This document shows, piece by piece, positions 8,240-18,152 of a stretch of DNA of 54,878 nt. Position 1 is the stretch's first letter. Every line of letters begins with the position of its first letter. Under the pieces are notes generated by a model that was not told the DNA's origin, did no database searches, and worked only from the letters and a program-made list of their open reading frames with translations. The position numbers were made by a program, and so were the translations under genes. Origin of the DNA: Akkermansiaceae bacterium (GTDB lineage: Bacteria > Verrucomicrobiota > Verrucomicrobiia > Verrucomicrobiales > Akkermansiaceae); the NCBI GenBank assembly GCA_903908495.1, contig CAIVSK010000154.1, forward strand, positions 1-54,878, given 5' to 3'.

Positions 8240-10507
8240 ATGAAAACCTCAGGCATCATTCATTCGCTCGCCCTGTGCGCTGCGGCCGCGCTGCTGGCCG
8301 TCCCAAGCACTCGGGCGGATATCACGTCCACTCCGACCCAACTGTTCGGAGGCTACGGTTCTGCATATCAGTCATACAATTTCCCTGCCGCCAACAATGA
8401 TCTAACTGAATTTGGGGCCATCGATTGGGCCTATTATGGAGTCACTGGCGGCAGTATTGTGAAAGTGAATTCCAAAGCCGGCGGATCAGGTCTCGGCCTG
8501 CCGACCTTCAGCAATCCAAACCGCAACGGCTCGCTCCAATATGGCACGGGCGGTAACGTCGGGACCCATTTTGCCTACACCGATGGTGGCAGCCCGACAA
8601 GTGTGACCGACCTGACCGCCGCTGGGGCGACATGTAATCGAGGAGGATCTCTGACCTATAACAACGATCCCGGCCCCAGCTTTACCATTTCAGCCCCGGT
8701 GGGTGAGCAATCCAAAACCCTCTATGTCTGGCTTTCTGCTTACAAAGGCGTGGGCACCAATGCCTTTAATTTTTCTCTGTGGGATGGTGCTACCCAGATC
8801 GGTTCCACGCTGCGATTCAATGGTGCTCCGGGTGGAGACGCTGGTGTTGCCTACATCTACGCGATCCAATACGGCGGCGGGACCACCGTCTCGGGAAATT
8901 TGGATTTCAAATTCCAGATGACAGGTGGAAATCAGGACGATGCCAAGTTCACCTTGAATGCAGCAGCTCTCGGCGGCACGGTTTCCACTCCGGCATTCAA
9001 CCCGCCAAGCGGCGTCTATACTTCGGCCCAAGATGTGACGATCAGCACGTCCACGGTTGGAGCCAGCATTTACTACACCACCAACGGTGACACTCCAACG
9101 GAGATTTCCACGCTTTACACCGCCCCAGTCAACGTGGCCAGCGACATGACTCTGAAAGCCATTGCCTTCAAAAGCGGCTCGGCTCCCAGCCTTCTTGCCT
9201 CCGCAGGCTATGTCGTGAGTCCTCCAAGTGCCGCTTGTGACATTCTCACCTTCGGGCTGCCGGGAAATCCTGCCGTCATCGACGGAACGAACATCACCCT
9301 GGCGGTGGCAAACGGATTCGCTCTTGCCACTCTCTCTCCCGTTTTCACGAAATCCGCATATTCCACGTGCAATCAGACCAGCGGCTCTCCGCCCTCACCG
9401 GACTTCGGCAGCGGCCTGATACAGCATTACATCGTCACGGCGCAGGATGGCAGCACTACCAAGAACTACACGGTCACTGTCACCGTGCGCGGCAACGCTC
9501 CTCCCACGCTGACCAACCTTGCGACGAGTGCCGAAAACGGCAGCCTCGGCGATTTCAACCTGACCTCGATCGGCGTCAGCGATTGGGTGACCTTCTTCAA
9601 GGGTGGCGGCAACACGCAGGTTACAGTGGCCAACCGCAAGACCGGTGCAACGGCCATCGCCAATCTCGCGAGTTCCGCAAGTGAGGGCGGGACTTCAGTC
9701 GGTGGCGACACTTTCAGCTTCAGCAACGGCACGCCAACGGCATCCGCATCCGTCTCCAGTGAAGGAGCGTCGATCGTTACCCATGGAGGTTCCGCATTCT
9801 ATTCATTCACCATTGATATCTCCAACAAATCCGGCACTGCGGATATCTGGTATTCCATCAGTACCGCGGCAACCGGCACTTTGAGCGTTACGGACGGATA
9901 TACCACGCTGACAAAGATTTTCTCCATTGATTACACTCGCAGGACGGCGCATGACCAAATTGCCTTCACGGGTGCCACCGGAGATGTACTGACTGTGACC
10001 TATTCAGGTTATTCGCAGGAATGGGGCGGGACTCTCGGCCTTGATGCGGTGGCGGTGGCGTTTGCCGGCGATGTTTTGCCACCCACGGGCTTCGGGTCAT
10101 GGGCCGCCACCAAGGGCCTGAGCGGTGGCGACGCGGCCTTCGATGCGGATCCCGACCACGACGGCATCCCGAACGCCATCGAGTTTGTCATCGGTGGAGA
10201 ACCCAACCCCGCGAATGCAAATTCCAATTCCGCGTCACTGCTGCCCGTCATGCAGGCCGATGGCGACAAGCTTGTCTTCATCTACACCCGCACGGACGAA
10301 TCCGCCTACCTCAATCCATCCGTCGAGTTCAGTGGAAATATGCAGGGCGCATGGACGACCGCGATGGATCCCGGCAACGCCACCATCACCGAAGCACCCG
10401 CCCTTCCGGCGAATGGCTCTCCTGCCCACACCGTCACCGTGACCCTCCCGAAAAACGGTGCCACCCAGCTTTTCGCCCGCCTCAAGGTGGTTCAACCCGC
10501 GCCCTGA
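8240..10507 (+). CDS. Secreted modular beta-sandwich protein of unknown function
   Basis: The 755-residue product begins with a clear signal peptide ('MKTSGIIHSLALCAAAALLA', cleavage near 'STRA'); this start is chosen over an in-frame ATG at 8186 for that reason. Residues about 30-245 form a low-complexity beta-rich domain. Residues about 249-327 look like a chitobiase C-terminal (CHB_HEX_C) module ('PSGVYTSAQDVTISTS', 'GASIYYTTNGDTPTEISTLY'). Two further beta-sandwich segments follow. The C-terminus carries 'DADPDHDGIPNAIEFVIGGE', a Ca-binding-like module common at the ends of exported Verrucomicrobia proteins. No catalytic residues are recognised, so a role in carbohydrate binding or surface attachment is only inferred. 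A 10-bp hairpin follows the stop. Confidence 0.85.
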   Translation: MKTSGIIHSLALCAAAALLAVPSTRADITSTPTQLFGGYGSAYQSYNFPAANNDLTEFGAIDWAYYGVTGGSIVKVNSKAGGSGLGLPTFSNPNRNGSLQYGTGGNVGTHFAYTDGGSPTSVTDLTAAGATCNRGGSLTYNNDPGPSFTISAPVGEQSKTLYVWLSAYKGVGTNAFNFSLWDGATQIGSTLRFNGAPGGDAGVAYIYAIQYGGGTTVSGNLDFKFQMTGGNQDDAKFTLNAAALGGTVSTPAFNPPSGVYTSAQDVTISTSTVGASIYYTTNGDTPTEISTLYTAPVNVASDMTLKAIAFKSGSAPSLLASAGYVVSPPSAACDILTFGLPGNPAVIDGTNITLAVANGFALATLSPVFTKSAYSTCNQTSGSPPSPDFGSGLIQHYIVTAQDGSTTKNYTVTVTVRGNAPPTLTNLATSAENGSLGDFNLTSIGVSDWVTFFKGGGNTQVTVANRKTGATAIANLASSASEGGTSVGGDTFSFSNGTPTASASVSSEGASIVTHGGSAFYSFTIDISNKSGTADIWYSISTAATGTLSVTDGYTTLTKIFSIDYTRRTAHDQIAFTGATGDVLTVTYSGYSQEWGGTLGLDAVAVAFAGDVLPPTGFGSWAATKGLSGGDAAFDADPDHDGIPNAIEFVIGGEPNPANANSNSASLLPVMQADGDKLVFIYTRTDESAYLNPSVEFSGNMQGAWTTAMDPGNATITEAPALPANGSPAHTVTVTLPKNGATQLFARLKVVQPAP

Positions 10508-10533
10508 CGCGGACTGCAATGCCAGCCCCTGCC

Positions 10534-10560
10534 CACTGCTTCTGAGCTTGAGAAGCAGTG
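10534..10560 (+). terminator. Candidate terminator hairpin after the secreted-protein gene
   Basis: A perfect 10-bp stem (cactgcttct / agaagcagtg) with a 7-nt loop lies 27 bp after the stop at 10507. No T-run follows, so it may be a factor-dependent or bidirectional element between convergent genes rather than a classical intrinsic terminator. Confidence 0.5.
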
Positions 10561-10662
10561 ATTCAGAACTCTGTAAACGACCTCGTTTGTGACGCAGGGA
10601 CCAGTAAGTTCAATTCCCTTAAATTGCGGGCAAAGCCAAGGTTTCCAGGGAGATGACGCCCG

Positions 10663-12945
10663 TCAGGAGAAATTCAGCGCGTCCATGTCGAAGACGACGG
10701 TGACGTCCTCGGGCAGGGAGGTGCGGGCGAGCACCGCCTGGACGTGATGGGTGAGCGGGCGGGCACGCGGCGCGCGGAGGGTGATTTGGAAGCGGAATTG
10801 GCCGTGGGCGCGGACCAGCGGCGAGGGCAACACCTCGCCCAACTGGATGCCCGGGGGCAGGTTCTCGCTGAGCCGCAAATGCAGCGTTTGGAGGGTGAAC
10901 TCGGCGCGCCGCTCGTGGTTGGATCGGGCAGTTAGGACGGCGCAGTGGCCGTAGGGCGGAAAGCCGAACTGGCGGCGGAACTCGAGTTCCTGTTCGGAAA
11001 ACCCATCGAAGTCGTGACGCCGCGCATATTGGATGGACGGCGAGTGGGGCGTGAAGGTTTGCACGATCACCTCACCGGTTAGGTCGCCGCGCCCGGCCCG
11101 CCCGGATACCTGGGTGAGCAATTGGAACGTGCGCTCGCCCGCCCGGAAGTCCGGCACGTGCAGGCCGAGGTCGGCATTGAGAATGCCCACCAGCGTGACG
11201 TTGGGGAAGTGCAATCCCTTGGCAATCATCTGCGTGCCTATCAAAATGTCCAGCTTGTGCGTCTTGAAGGCATGCAGCGTGTCGCGCAGGGCGTGGCGGC
11301 GGCGCATCGCGTCGGCATCGATGCGGGCGAACTTCGCCTGCGGCAACACTTTCGTTAGAAGCTCCTCGACCTTCTGGGTGCCGTAGCCCTGGAGCAAAAT
11401 TGCCGGATCCATGCAGGCCGGGCACTTGCGGGGAACGACCGCCTGATGGCCGCAGACGTGGCAGATGAGCCGCTCGTCGGTGCGATGATAGGTGAGGGCC
11501 ACGGCGCAATGCGGGCACTGGCAGACATGGCCGCAAGCCGGGCACTGGAGCGAGCGGGCGAAGCCGCGGCGGTTGAGAAACAGGATCGATTGCTCGCCGC
11601 GCTCGAGGCGTTGTTCCAGGGCGGTGCGCAACTTGTCGGACAGAATCGCCATCCCGCCCTTGTGTTTGGCCGCCTCCAACCGCATGTCGACCACCCGCAC
11701 CAGGGGCATCGACTGGCCGTCGGCGCGTTGGTCGAGGCGCAGCAAGTTGTATTTGCCGAGCTGGGTGTTATGCCATGACTCGAGCGAGGGGGTGGCCGAG
11801 CCTAACACGATAGCGGCACCTTCGAAGGCGGCGCGCAGGACGGCCACATCGCGGCCGTGATAGCGCGGCGGATTTTCCTGTTTGTAGGAGTTTTCATGTT
11901 CCTCGTCGACGATGACGAGGCCGAGGTCCGGCAGCGGGGCAAACACGGCCGAGCGCGCGCCGATGACAATCCGGGCGATCCCCTTGCGGATGCGGTGCCA
12001 CTCGTCGAAGCGCTCGCCCTGGGACAGGTGCGAGTGCAACACGGCCACCTGGTCTTGCATGGCGGCGAAGCGGGCCTTGAAGCGGCGCACCGTTTGTGGC
12101 GTCAGGGAAATCTCGGGCACCAACACCAGCACGGTTTTGCCCAATTGGAGGGCGCGCTGCGCGGCTTGCAGATAGACTTCCGTTTTGCCCGAGCCGGTGA
12201 CCCCCAACAGCAGCATCGGCTTCGCCTCGAGCGGATGCATCAGAGCGTGCAACACCTGGTCCAAGGCGGCGGCCTGGGCGGGATTGAGGGCCAGCGGCTT
12301 GCTTTCCACCACCTCCTCGATTTCATCGGCATCCGGATCGCGGCGGACTTCCTCGACCTCGATGCGCAGCAGCCCGGCCTTTTCCATCGCCTTGAGCGTG
12401 GCGGCGGCACCCTCCCCCAGATCGGCCACCGGCAGCCGGCCATCGCCCGCAGCCATCAATAACAACAAAACCGCCTGCTGGCGCGGCGCCCGCTTGGCGA
12501 GTTTTTCCAGTACGGCCGCGGCCGGGGCGGCGTCGAGCACGGCGATGCGGCGGGTTTTGGCGGAGTTTTCCTCGCTGCGCACCGCCTCTGGCAGCAACGA
12601 GCGGATCACCGATTCAAGACTGCATCCATAGTAGTTGGCGATCCACTCGCCGGCGCGCAGCAGCACCGGGGTGATGAGCGGCTCGGGGTCGATCAGCGAG
12701 AGCAACTCGCGCATGGCAAAGTCCGCCTGCGACGGCTCAGCGAGCGCCAGCACGGTGCCGGTGGCGGCCTGGCGCCGCAACGGCACGCGCACCCGGCAAC
12801 CGGGCACCACGTTGAGCCCGGCCGGAATGGCATAGTCGAACACCAACTCCGAAGAGCCATCAATCAAAACCCGGGCCGTCACGGCCGCCACCCTGCCTGC
12901 CAGAGCGGCCGCAGCCAAGGGCGAAATTTCGGCGGGCGCTGGCAT
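10663..12945 (-). CDS. priA: Primosomal protein N' (replication restart helicase PriA)
   Basis: The 760-residue product shows the full PriA order. The N-terminal DNA-binding region ends in 'LVFDYAIPAGLNVVPGCRV'. The helicase core has Walker A 'LLGVTGSGKTEVYLQA', the Walker B box 'LVIVDEEHENSYKQE' and 'VLGSATPSLESW'. The eight-cysteine zinc region has 'CPACGHVCQCPHC' and 'CHVCGHQAVVPRKCPAC', and the second RecA lobe has 'GTQMIAKGLHFPNVTLV' and 'QVSGRAGRG'. PriA reloads the replisome at stalled forks. The open frame continues upstream to 13587, but only as a shadow of the next gene; the ATG at 12945 begins the family-typical N-terminus and lies 2 bp after the stop of the ankyrin/L,D-transpeptidase gene, so the two are probably co-transcribed. 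Confidence 0.96.
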   Translation of the reverse strand: MPAPAEISPLAAAALAGRVAAVTARVLIDGSSELVFDYAIPAGLNVVPGCRVRVPLRRQAATGTVLALAEPSQADFAMRELLSLIDPEPLITPVLLRAGEWIANYYGCSLESVIRSLLPEAVRSEENSAKTRRIAVLDAAPAAAVLEKLAKRAPRQQAVLLLLMAAGDGRLPVADLGEGAAATLKAMEKAGLLRIEVEEVRRDPDADEIEEVVESKPLALNPAQAAALDQVLHALMHPLEAKPMLLLGVTGSGKTEVYLQAAQRALQLGKTVLVLVPEISLTPQTVRRFKARFAAMQDQVAVLHSHLSQGERFDEWHRIRKGIARIVIGARSAVFAPLPDLGLVIVDEEHENSYKQENPPRYHGRDVAVLRAAFEGAAIVLGSATPSLESWHNTQLGKYNLLRLDQRADGQSMPLVRVVDMRLEAAKHKGGMAILSDKLRTALEQRLERGEQSILFLNRRGFARSLQCPACGHVCQCPHCAVALTYHRTDERLICHVCGHQAVVPRKCPACMDPAILLQGYGTQKVEELLTKVLPQAKFARIDADAMRRRHALRDTLHAFKTHKLDILIGTQMIAKGLHFPNVTLVGILNADLGLHVPDFRAGERTFQLLTQVSGRAGRGDLTGEVIVQTFTPHSPSIQYARRHDFDGFSEQELEFRRQFGFPPYGHCAVLTARSNHERRAEFTLQTLHLRLSENLPPGIQLGEVLPSPLVRAHGQFRFQITLRAPRARPLTHHVQAVLARTSLPEDVTVVFDMDALNFS

Positions 12946-12947
12946 GG

Positions 12948-15137
12948 TCAAGGAAGGATCTGCACGTGATCGCCCACACGCGTCAGGGCGTACAGCTGGG
13001 GTGCCTTGTCGGGCGGCACGCGGATGCAGCCGTGGGACGACGGATAGCCGGGCACCGCCCCCAGATGGATCCCGAAGTCGGCGCAACTGAGGCGTTGGAA
13101 ATACGGCATGCTGGCGTGATAGATCGTGGACGTCCAAGTGCGGTACTTGTCGGTGATGACAAAATCCCCGGTGCGCGTGGCAAAACCCTTGCGGCCGGTG
13201 GATACCTTGGTGTCGAAAATCACGGTGCCCGCCAAATCGTACACCCGCGCCCGCTGCTCCGACAGGCAGATGACAATCCGGCGGTCCTCGCGCTCCGGAT
13301 CCGCACCTAACAAGGCACGCTGCGTTTTCACGTCCTCGTGCTCCGCGGCGAAATTGAGCGGCCCCAACCGACTCAGGCGGGTGGCCACCGAGCGTTTCGC
13401 GCCGGCTTTCACCAGATGGGTGACGGCCTGCGGCACGCCGGCATCGGCCGCCAGCATCAGCGCAGTGAGGTTGCGATCCATCCGCAATTCCCACTGCATG
13501 GTGCCGGGGCGCACTTGCCGGATGAATGCCGGGCTCACCGGATAGCGGAATGGCGCGTTGGGATTGGCACCGCGGTCCAGCAGGCACTTGACGCTGCGGT
13601 GGCAGCCGGTGGCAATCGCCAAAAGCAGCGGCGACTGGCCTTCAGCGAGGCTGGTGTTGATCGACGCACCGTGGGCGATGAGTGCCGCCGCGAGGACGTC
13701 GTTGCGAGCGCGCAGGGCAGCGCCGAGCGGGGCATCAAAGGCGGGCGGGCGGCAGGCATTGGGGGCCACCCCGCAGGCCAGCAACAAGGAGGCCATGGCG
13801 CTCTCGCCACGGCCGCAGGCGATATAGAGCGCGTTGCCGGCGGGGCTGCCGTAATCCAGCAACAGCTTGGCCGCCGAGCCCCTGCCGGTGGCCGCAGCCG
13901 CTTCGACTAACAATTGAGCGCGGGCATTGCGGGCTGCCGGATCGGCACCCAAACTCAGGAGCAAACCGAGGAGTTCTTGATCGTTGGCGGCAAAGGCGGT
14001 TGCCAGCGGAGTGCTGCCGGTGGCATCGGGCAGACTGAAGTTCGCCTTGGCCTGTGCCAGCATGCGCATGCCTTCGGTCCAGCGGCCGCGGATGGCGGCA
14101 TGCACGGCCGGCTCCCGGCCCGCGCCAGACCGGTTAGGATCGGCGCCGGCCTGCAGCAACAGCCCTAGCAAGCTGGAATCGCGCACCGCGATGACCCGCT
14201 CCAACGGGGTGAGTCCGGTCGCACCCGGCAGATTGGGATCCCCCCCCCGCTTCAACAATAGATCCAGCAAATTCGCATCACCCGCGTTGATCACCTCTTC
14301 CACCAGGGTGAGCCCGGCGGAATTCGGCAGATTCGGGTCGGCTCCGCCCTTCAACAACATACCTAACAATCCAGCGTCGCGTTTGGTGAGAGCCAGCTCC
14401 GACGGCATGACTCCGGCGGAATTCGGCAGATTCGGGTCGGCCCCGCCATCTATCAGGCGCGGCACCAGCTCGGGCCAACCGCGGCGCAGGGCGCCATGCA
14501 GGGTGCTTTCGCCATTGGCATTGAGTGCCCCGGGATCGGCACCGAGGTCGATGAGCGCCTCGACCAGGTCGCGGCGGCCGCATTCCATGGCCACGTGCAG
14601 CAAGGGATTGCCCTGGCGGTCCTTGAGATGAGGATCCGCGCCACCGCGCATCATCGAGCGGACCCACTCCATGCGTCCCTCGCGGATTGCCCAGGGCAGA
14701 ATCGTCTCGCCATCGGGCATCCGCCCGTCGGCCCGCGCCCCGGCCGTTAGAAGCGGTTCCGCCACTGCCGGATTGCCCCAAACGAGGGCCATGCCCAGGA
14801 CGCTGACCTGATCGGCGGTGACCGCGTTGACGTCGGCCTTGGCGGCGATGAGGCGCAACACGGATTGGGGATCGTGGTTATCGACGGCGATGCGCAAGGG
14901 CGTGCGGCCGAGCGCATCGCGTTGTTCGCAATAGACGCCGGCATCCAGCAGCAAACCGCTGCGGGTGAGGTCGAGGTCGAGCACCGCCTCCACCAACGAG
15001 CGGCCGGACACCTCCACGCCCGCCTCGGCGAGTTCGCGCAAGGCCCGCTTTTGCGGGCTGGCGCAGGACACCCACAGCAGCACCCCGGCCAGCACCAGGC
15101 CATGAGCGCAACCCCTGGAAATCCGTCCCCTCTTCAC
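12948..15137 (-). CDS. Ankyrin-repeat protein fused to L,D-transpeptidase (YkuD)
   Basis: The 729-residue product has an N-terminal export signal with a Cys that could be lipidated ('LAGVLLWVSCASPQKRALRE', a weak lipobox). About a dozen or more ankyrin repeats follow, to roughly residue 600, with recurring 'LLxxGADPNLPNSAG' turns. The last ~110 residues are a YkuD L,D-transpeptidase domain, 'ICLSEQRARVYDLAG' through 'TGDFVITDKYRTW', with the catalytic 'HLGAVPGYPSSHGCIRV' (His691, His702, nucleophile Cys704). Such enzymes make 3-3 cross-links in peptidoglycan or attach proteins to it. Ankyrin repeats on the envelope side could recruit a protein substrate; this is inference. Two neighbouring repeats share almost the same 'ADPNLPNSAG' DNA, suggesting recent internal duplication. 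It sits directly upstream of priA. Confidence 0.9.
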   Translation of the reverse strand: MKRGRISRGCAHGLVLAGVLLWVSCASPQKRALRELAEAGVEVSGRSLVEAVLDLDLTRSGLLLDAGVYCEQRDALGRTPLRIAVDNHDPQSVLRLIAAKADVNAVTADQVSVLGMALVWGNPAVAEPLLTAGARADGRMPDGETILPWAIREGRMEWVRSMMRGGADPHLKDRQGNPLLHVAMECGRRDLVEALIDLGADPGALNANGESTLHGALRRGWPELVPRLIDGGADPNLPNSAGVMPSELALTKRDAGLLGMLLKGGADPNLPNSAGLTLVEEVINAGDANLLDLLLKRGGDPNLPGATGLTPLERVIAVRDSSLLGLLLQAGADPNRSGAGREPAVHAAIRGRWTEGMRMLAQAKANFSLPDATGSTPLATAFAANDQELLGLLLSLGADPAARNARAQLLVEAAAATGRGSAAKLLLDYGSPAGNALYIACGRGESAMASLLLACGVAPNACRPPAFDAPLGAALRARNDVLAAALIAHGASINTSLAEGQSPLLLAIATGCHRSVKCLLDRGANPNAPFRYPVSPAFIRQVRPGTMQWELRMDRNLTALMLAADAGVPQAVTHLVKAGAKRSVATRLSRLGPLNFAAEHEDVKTQRALLGADPEREDRRIVICLSEQRARVYDLAGTVIFDTKVSTGRKGFATRTGDFVITDKYRTWTSTIYHASMPYFQRLSCADFGIHLGAVPGYPSSHGCIRVPPDKAPQLYALTRVGDHVQILP

Positions 15138-15160
15138 GATGGCAACCAGCGTAGCAAAAT

Positions 15161-15192
15161 GCTGAAAAGCTGGAAAGCTGAAAAGCTGGGGG
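15161..15192. repeat. Octamer tandem array, four copies of GCTGRAAA
   Basis: Four 8-bp units (gctgaaaa, gctggaaa, gctgaaaa, gctggggg) lie about 25 bp upstream of the ankyrin/L,D-transpeptidase start on the minus strand. Confidence 0.8.
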
Positions 15193-15195
15193 GTT

Positions 15196-15436
15196 TCAAC
15201 TCACCTCCAGAATCGACCGCCGATCCTTGAGCCGCACCTCGGGCCAATTGGCGTGGCCAGACACATTACCAACAACCTCAGCCGGACCCCGGTGTTGCTA
15301 TTGGAATCCATCGCCGCCGGATAGAGAACAGACGCCGTAAGCCGCACGCCCCTCACGAAGGGTTGCCATTTCATTTGGCACAATTGAGAGCGTGGCTCGG
15401 GTACCGTCAGCTTGGATCCGATCGAGTGAGCCGACT
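15196..15436 (-). pseudogene. Frameshifted coding remnant downstream of the pseudopilin fragment
   Basis: Two minus-strand reading frames can be joined: one ends '...SVLYPAAMDSNSNTG', the next continues 'PAEVVGNVSGHANWPEVRLK' to a stop at 15196. The break is near 15285. The composition looks coding in both halves. Its place just after the Verru_Chthon protein A remnant suggests another member of that pseudopilin cassette, but I do not recognise the family. Confidence 0.35.
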
Positions 15437-15438
15437 CC

Positions 15439-17244
15439 CTACCGGAACGGCGGCTGTTCGGGCATGACGAAGGGATGGATGGTGCCATCCTTGCGCGGAA
15501 GCAGCAGGAGATAGCGGCGGTAGTCGGTCTTGGCCGGCCAGCGGGTATCACAAAAAACCTTCCAACCATCCCCTTCCGCCTGGGCCAGCGGATCGAGGTA
15601 TTCCGGCAACCGCTGGACCAGCGCCTCGCACCAGGCTTCGGCGATGACGAGGCCCTTCGCATCGTTGGCCGCGCCATAGCCGCGGATGCGGAATGTATCG
15701 CCGCGCGGGCTGAGTTGGTTGGCCACGGGGGCCAGAACATCGCTTTGCATGAGGTAGCCGGGAATGCCGGTGGAGCGCGCCAGCCCGCCACCCGCCGCAG
15801 CGACGGCGGACCCTAACAGACCGCCAAAATTGGCCGCCGCCAGCCCCCGGTCGCCGCCCTTGAACGCGGCGTTCAGACCGGCTTGTTCGATGGCCGCCTG
15901 CACCGCGCCGAGCAACGTCTCGTTGCCATTGCCGGAAAGCCGGCGATTCAAAAAATCCGCGAGCGATAGGAACGGCCCGCGTCGTTTGACCTCCTCGACG
16001 ATCCGCACCGCCAGCGTCTCGAGTTGATTGTCGGTTAGATTCCGGAAACCGGACCACTGCTCGAGTTCCGAGGGTTGGGCGGTGGGCAGCGCGGCGGCGG
16101 CGGCGGCCAAGCCGGAGGACCCGGTCGGCGTCAAGTGGGCATTGGTCAGACGTCTGCCGCCGGGGTCGCGCTTGGCGAGGTCCCGCGAGGTGGCCAACAC
16201 CGCCAGCCAGGCATCCTTGCGGGTGGAGTTGACGTTGAACGCGCCATCCAGGAACACCTGCGCCGCCACCCGCGCGATGGCTTCGGAATGCAGGTTCTTG
16301 CCGCTCAGTAACCGCGCCTTGGCCTGCTCGGGCCGGTTAGCGGGAATGATGCGGGTATTGAGCAGACGCGCCTCGCGGTCGCCCGGCGCGCGCTCGAGAA
16401 AATCCGTTAGAACCTGGACAGCCGACCGTTTGTCCTGATAGGGCGCGCCGGGTGGCAGCAGCCGGCCATCGTGCAGGCTCGAGCAGAACCAGCCGTCGAA
16501 GAGCGCGGTGTTAGCCAGATAGGCGTGATCGAGCAAGGGCACGCTACCGCCGATGCCGGTATGATAGACGCCCGCCCCCGTCACGCCGGCCGGTCGGATG
16601 AATGGCGATGCGAATGAGTTGCCGATTACCCGCTCAACCTGCGGCGTGGCGACCTGTGAAACCTTGAGCCGCTGGGATGAGCGGATCGTGGGGAAATACG
16701 CGGTGTCGGCCGGATCGAAGGAAATCGATGTCGGGAGCGAGCTGCCACCCAGCGCCAGCCCGCCGTTCCCCCCCGCGCTTTGGGCACCCGCCGCGCGATG
16801 ACCGATCCATTTGTTGCAATAAGTCCGGATGCCGCCCACCGGCTGCGATCCCTTGTCCGGACTGACGATAAACTCCACCGTGTCATCCGCGTTGAGTTCG
16901 TCAGCCCCGAAGTCCGCCACCATCAGCGCCTGGCGGCCCGGCCCCCAGCCGGGCGAGAGGTTGACGTTAGGGTCGCCATTCCAGGTCGCGGTGCTGGTGT
17001 CCTTGTCGTGCCCGAAAATCTTGATTTCGCCGGGATCCAGGGTATACCCGCTGGAGGTGCCCTTGGCGGCCAAGCCGCCGAGATTTCCGCGCAGCCACTG
17101 GAACGCCGGTTCGCCATAGCGGTTGAGCGACGATTCCCAGGTGCCGCGGCTGAAGGCGTAAGTGTTGTTACCGAGCCCCGACTGAGGCCGGGAGATCGTG
17201 GTGCCCTGCGCGGTGGTGATCGACCACTGCACTTGGAACGGCAC
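15439..17244 (-). pseudogene. Verru_Chthon cassette protein A, 5'-truncated
   Basis: The 601-residue frame matches the C-terminal body of Verru_Chthon cassette protein A, a large pseudopilin-like protein of Verrucomicrobia: 'FQVQWSITTAQGTTI', 'SFASPFIRPAGVTGAGVY', 'FLSLADFLNRRLSGNGNET', 'LSPRGDTFRIRGYGAANDAK' and 'ALVQRLPEYLDP'. The N-terminal prepilin signal and first helix, needed for export and assembly, are missing. The frame is closed by a TAG codon (17251-17253) two codons before the only start-like GTG, and the DNA upstream belongs to a plus-strand fragment. No intact cassette B, C or D gene is visible. It is called a pseudogene for these reasons; a rearrangement that separated it from its 5' end is the simplest reading. 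Confidence 0.75.
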
Positions 17245-17246
17245 CG

Positions 17247-17693
17247 ATAGCTACTGCACGCAGAAGCTGGCGCCGACCGGGGCCGGAAACCTGCGAGACC
17301 TACGCCATACTCGCCCAGCTCGCCGGCGGTCTCAGCGGCGAATACGAAGCCGTTTGGCGGAATCCGCCTGAGGTCATCCCCTCACCCGACGCAACGAATC
17401 CCGCCTGGCGCCATGCCAATTTGCTGTTTGAGACTTCTTCAGGTTTCGCCCGGCCCGATGGCAGCACGCGCCTGCCGGAGTTTCTCACTCTCGTTCTAGC
17501 CGATCCGGCAACGAGCCGCATTTTGCTGCCGGACGACAGATCCCTGTCGTGGTGGATCCGCGCGGGCCTTGTCACTTCCGCTGAACTAACAGATCTGATC
17601 CGCGCCCTTCCCGAATCTTGCCCCCGCAAGGCGGAATACCTCCGTTCAGCCGAGAAACACAATCAATCACTCCATGTCCAAGAGCAACGCTGA
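17247..17693 (+). pseudogene. Unrecognised coding fragment without a start
   Basis: An open plus-strand frame with coding-like composition runs to a stop at 17693 ('CETYAILAQLAGGLSGEYEA', 'PAWRHANLLFETSSGFARPD', 'SLSWWIRAGLVTSAELTDLI'). It abuts the truncated pseudopilin head to head and has no convincing start or ribosome-binding site; TTG at 17421 is the only start-like codon in the clean part. I do not recognise the family. It may be the 3' end of a gene whose front was lost in the same rearrangement. Confidence 0.35.
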
Positions 17694-18152
17694 AATCCTT
17701 GCCTGAGAGCCGCCTTCGACGGGGTTCGACGGCGCCAGTCGATGGAACCAGTCTCTCAGCCGCCCGGCGGTTGTTGCTCGCATGGTAACATTTGGTCGAG
17801 ATGTCGCAGGCAATTTCCCACTGCGTTGTGGCGCCCCCCGCATGGAGGGAGCCGTTTTCCAAACGCTCCGGCTGCGGGCGACTTCGCGACGCCTGGGTTG
17901 GGCCCGATTCCGCCACCCACCTGCTGCCGCCGCTACTGGTGGGTAGCCGATCCCCTGGGATCCGGCGATCGCTTGCGCGGCGGGACCCAGCAGGACCGCC
18001 CACGTAGCCCCTCCCCAAGCCATCGAGTGTCCGCCAAACCGGGGTTACGGCAGCCCAAAGCGCGACAAATCCCGCCGAAACCCGGCAATTCGGCCGCCCC
18101 ACGCCAATCCCGCCTTGAAATTCTGGCAAGCCCGTGCATGCTGCGCCCGCCC
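17694..18152. other. 459-bp gap before hisS with no supported gene
   Basis: I see no family-like reading frame, repeat array or strong hairpin here. Long frames on both strands exist but have no recognisable content. The hisS promoter is expected in this stretch but could not be pinned down. Confidence 0.5.

Noticed and set aside
10560-10640. tRNA-like TpsiC-loop sequence (gttcaattcc)
   Set aside because: No matching acceptor stem, D-arm or anticodon stem could be folded around it.
12946-13587. N-terminal extension of PriA to 974 residues
   Set aside because: The extra part is an out-of-frame reading of the ankyrin/L,D-transpeptidase gene; the family N-terminus starts at 12945.
17572-18129. 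185-residue minus-strand frame upstream of hisS
   Set aside because: Part of it looks less biased than typical shadows, but there is no recognisable motif, start context or conserved neighbour to support a gene.
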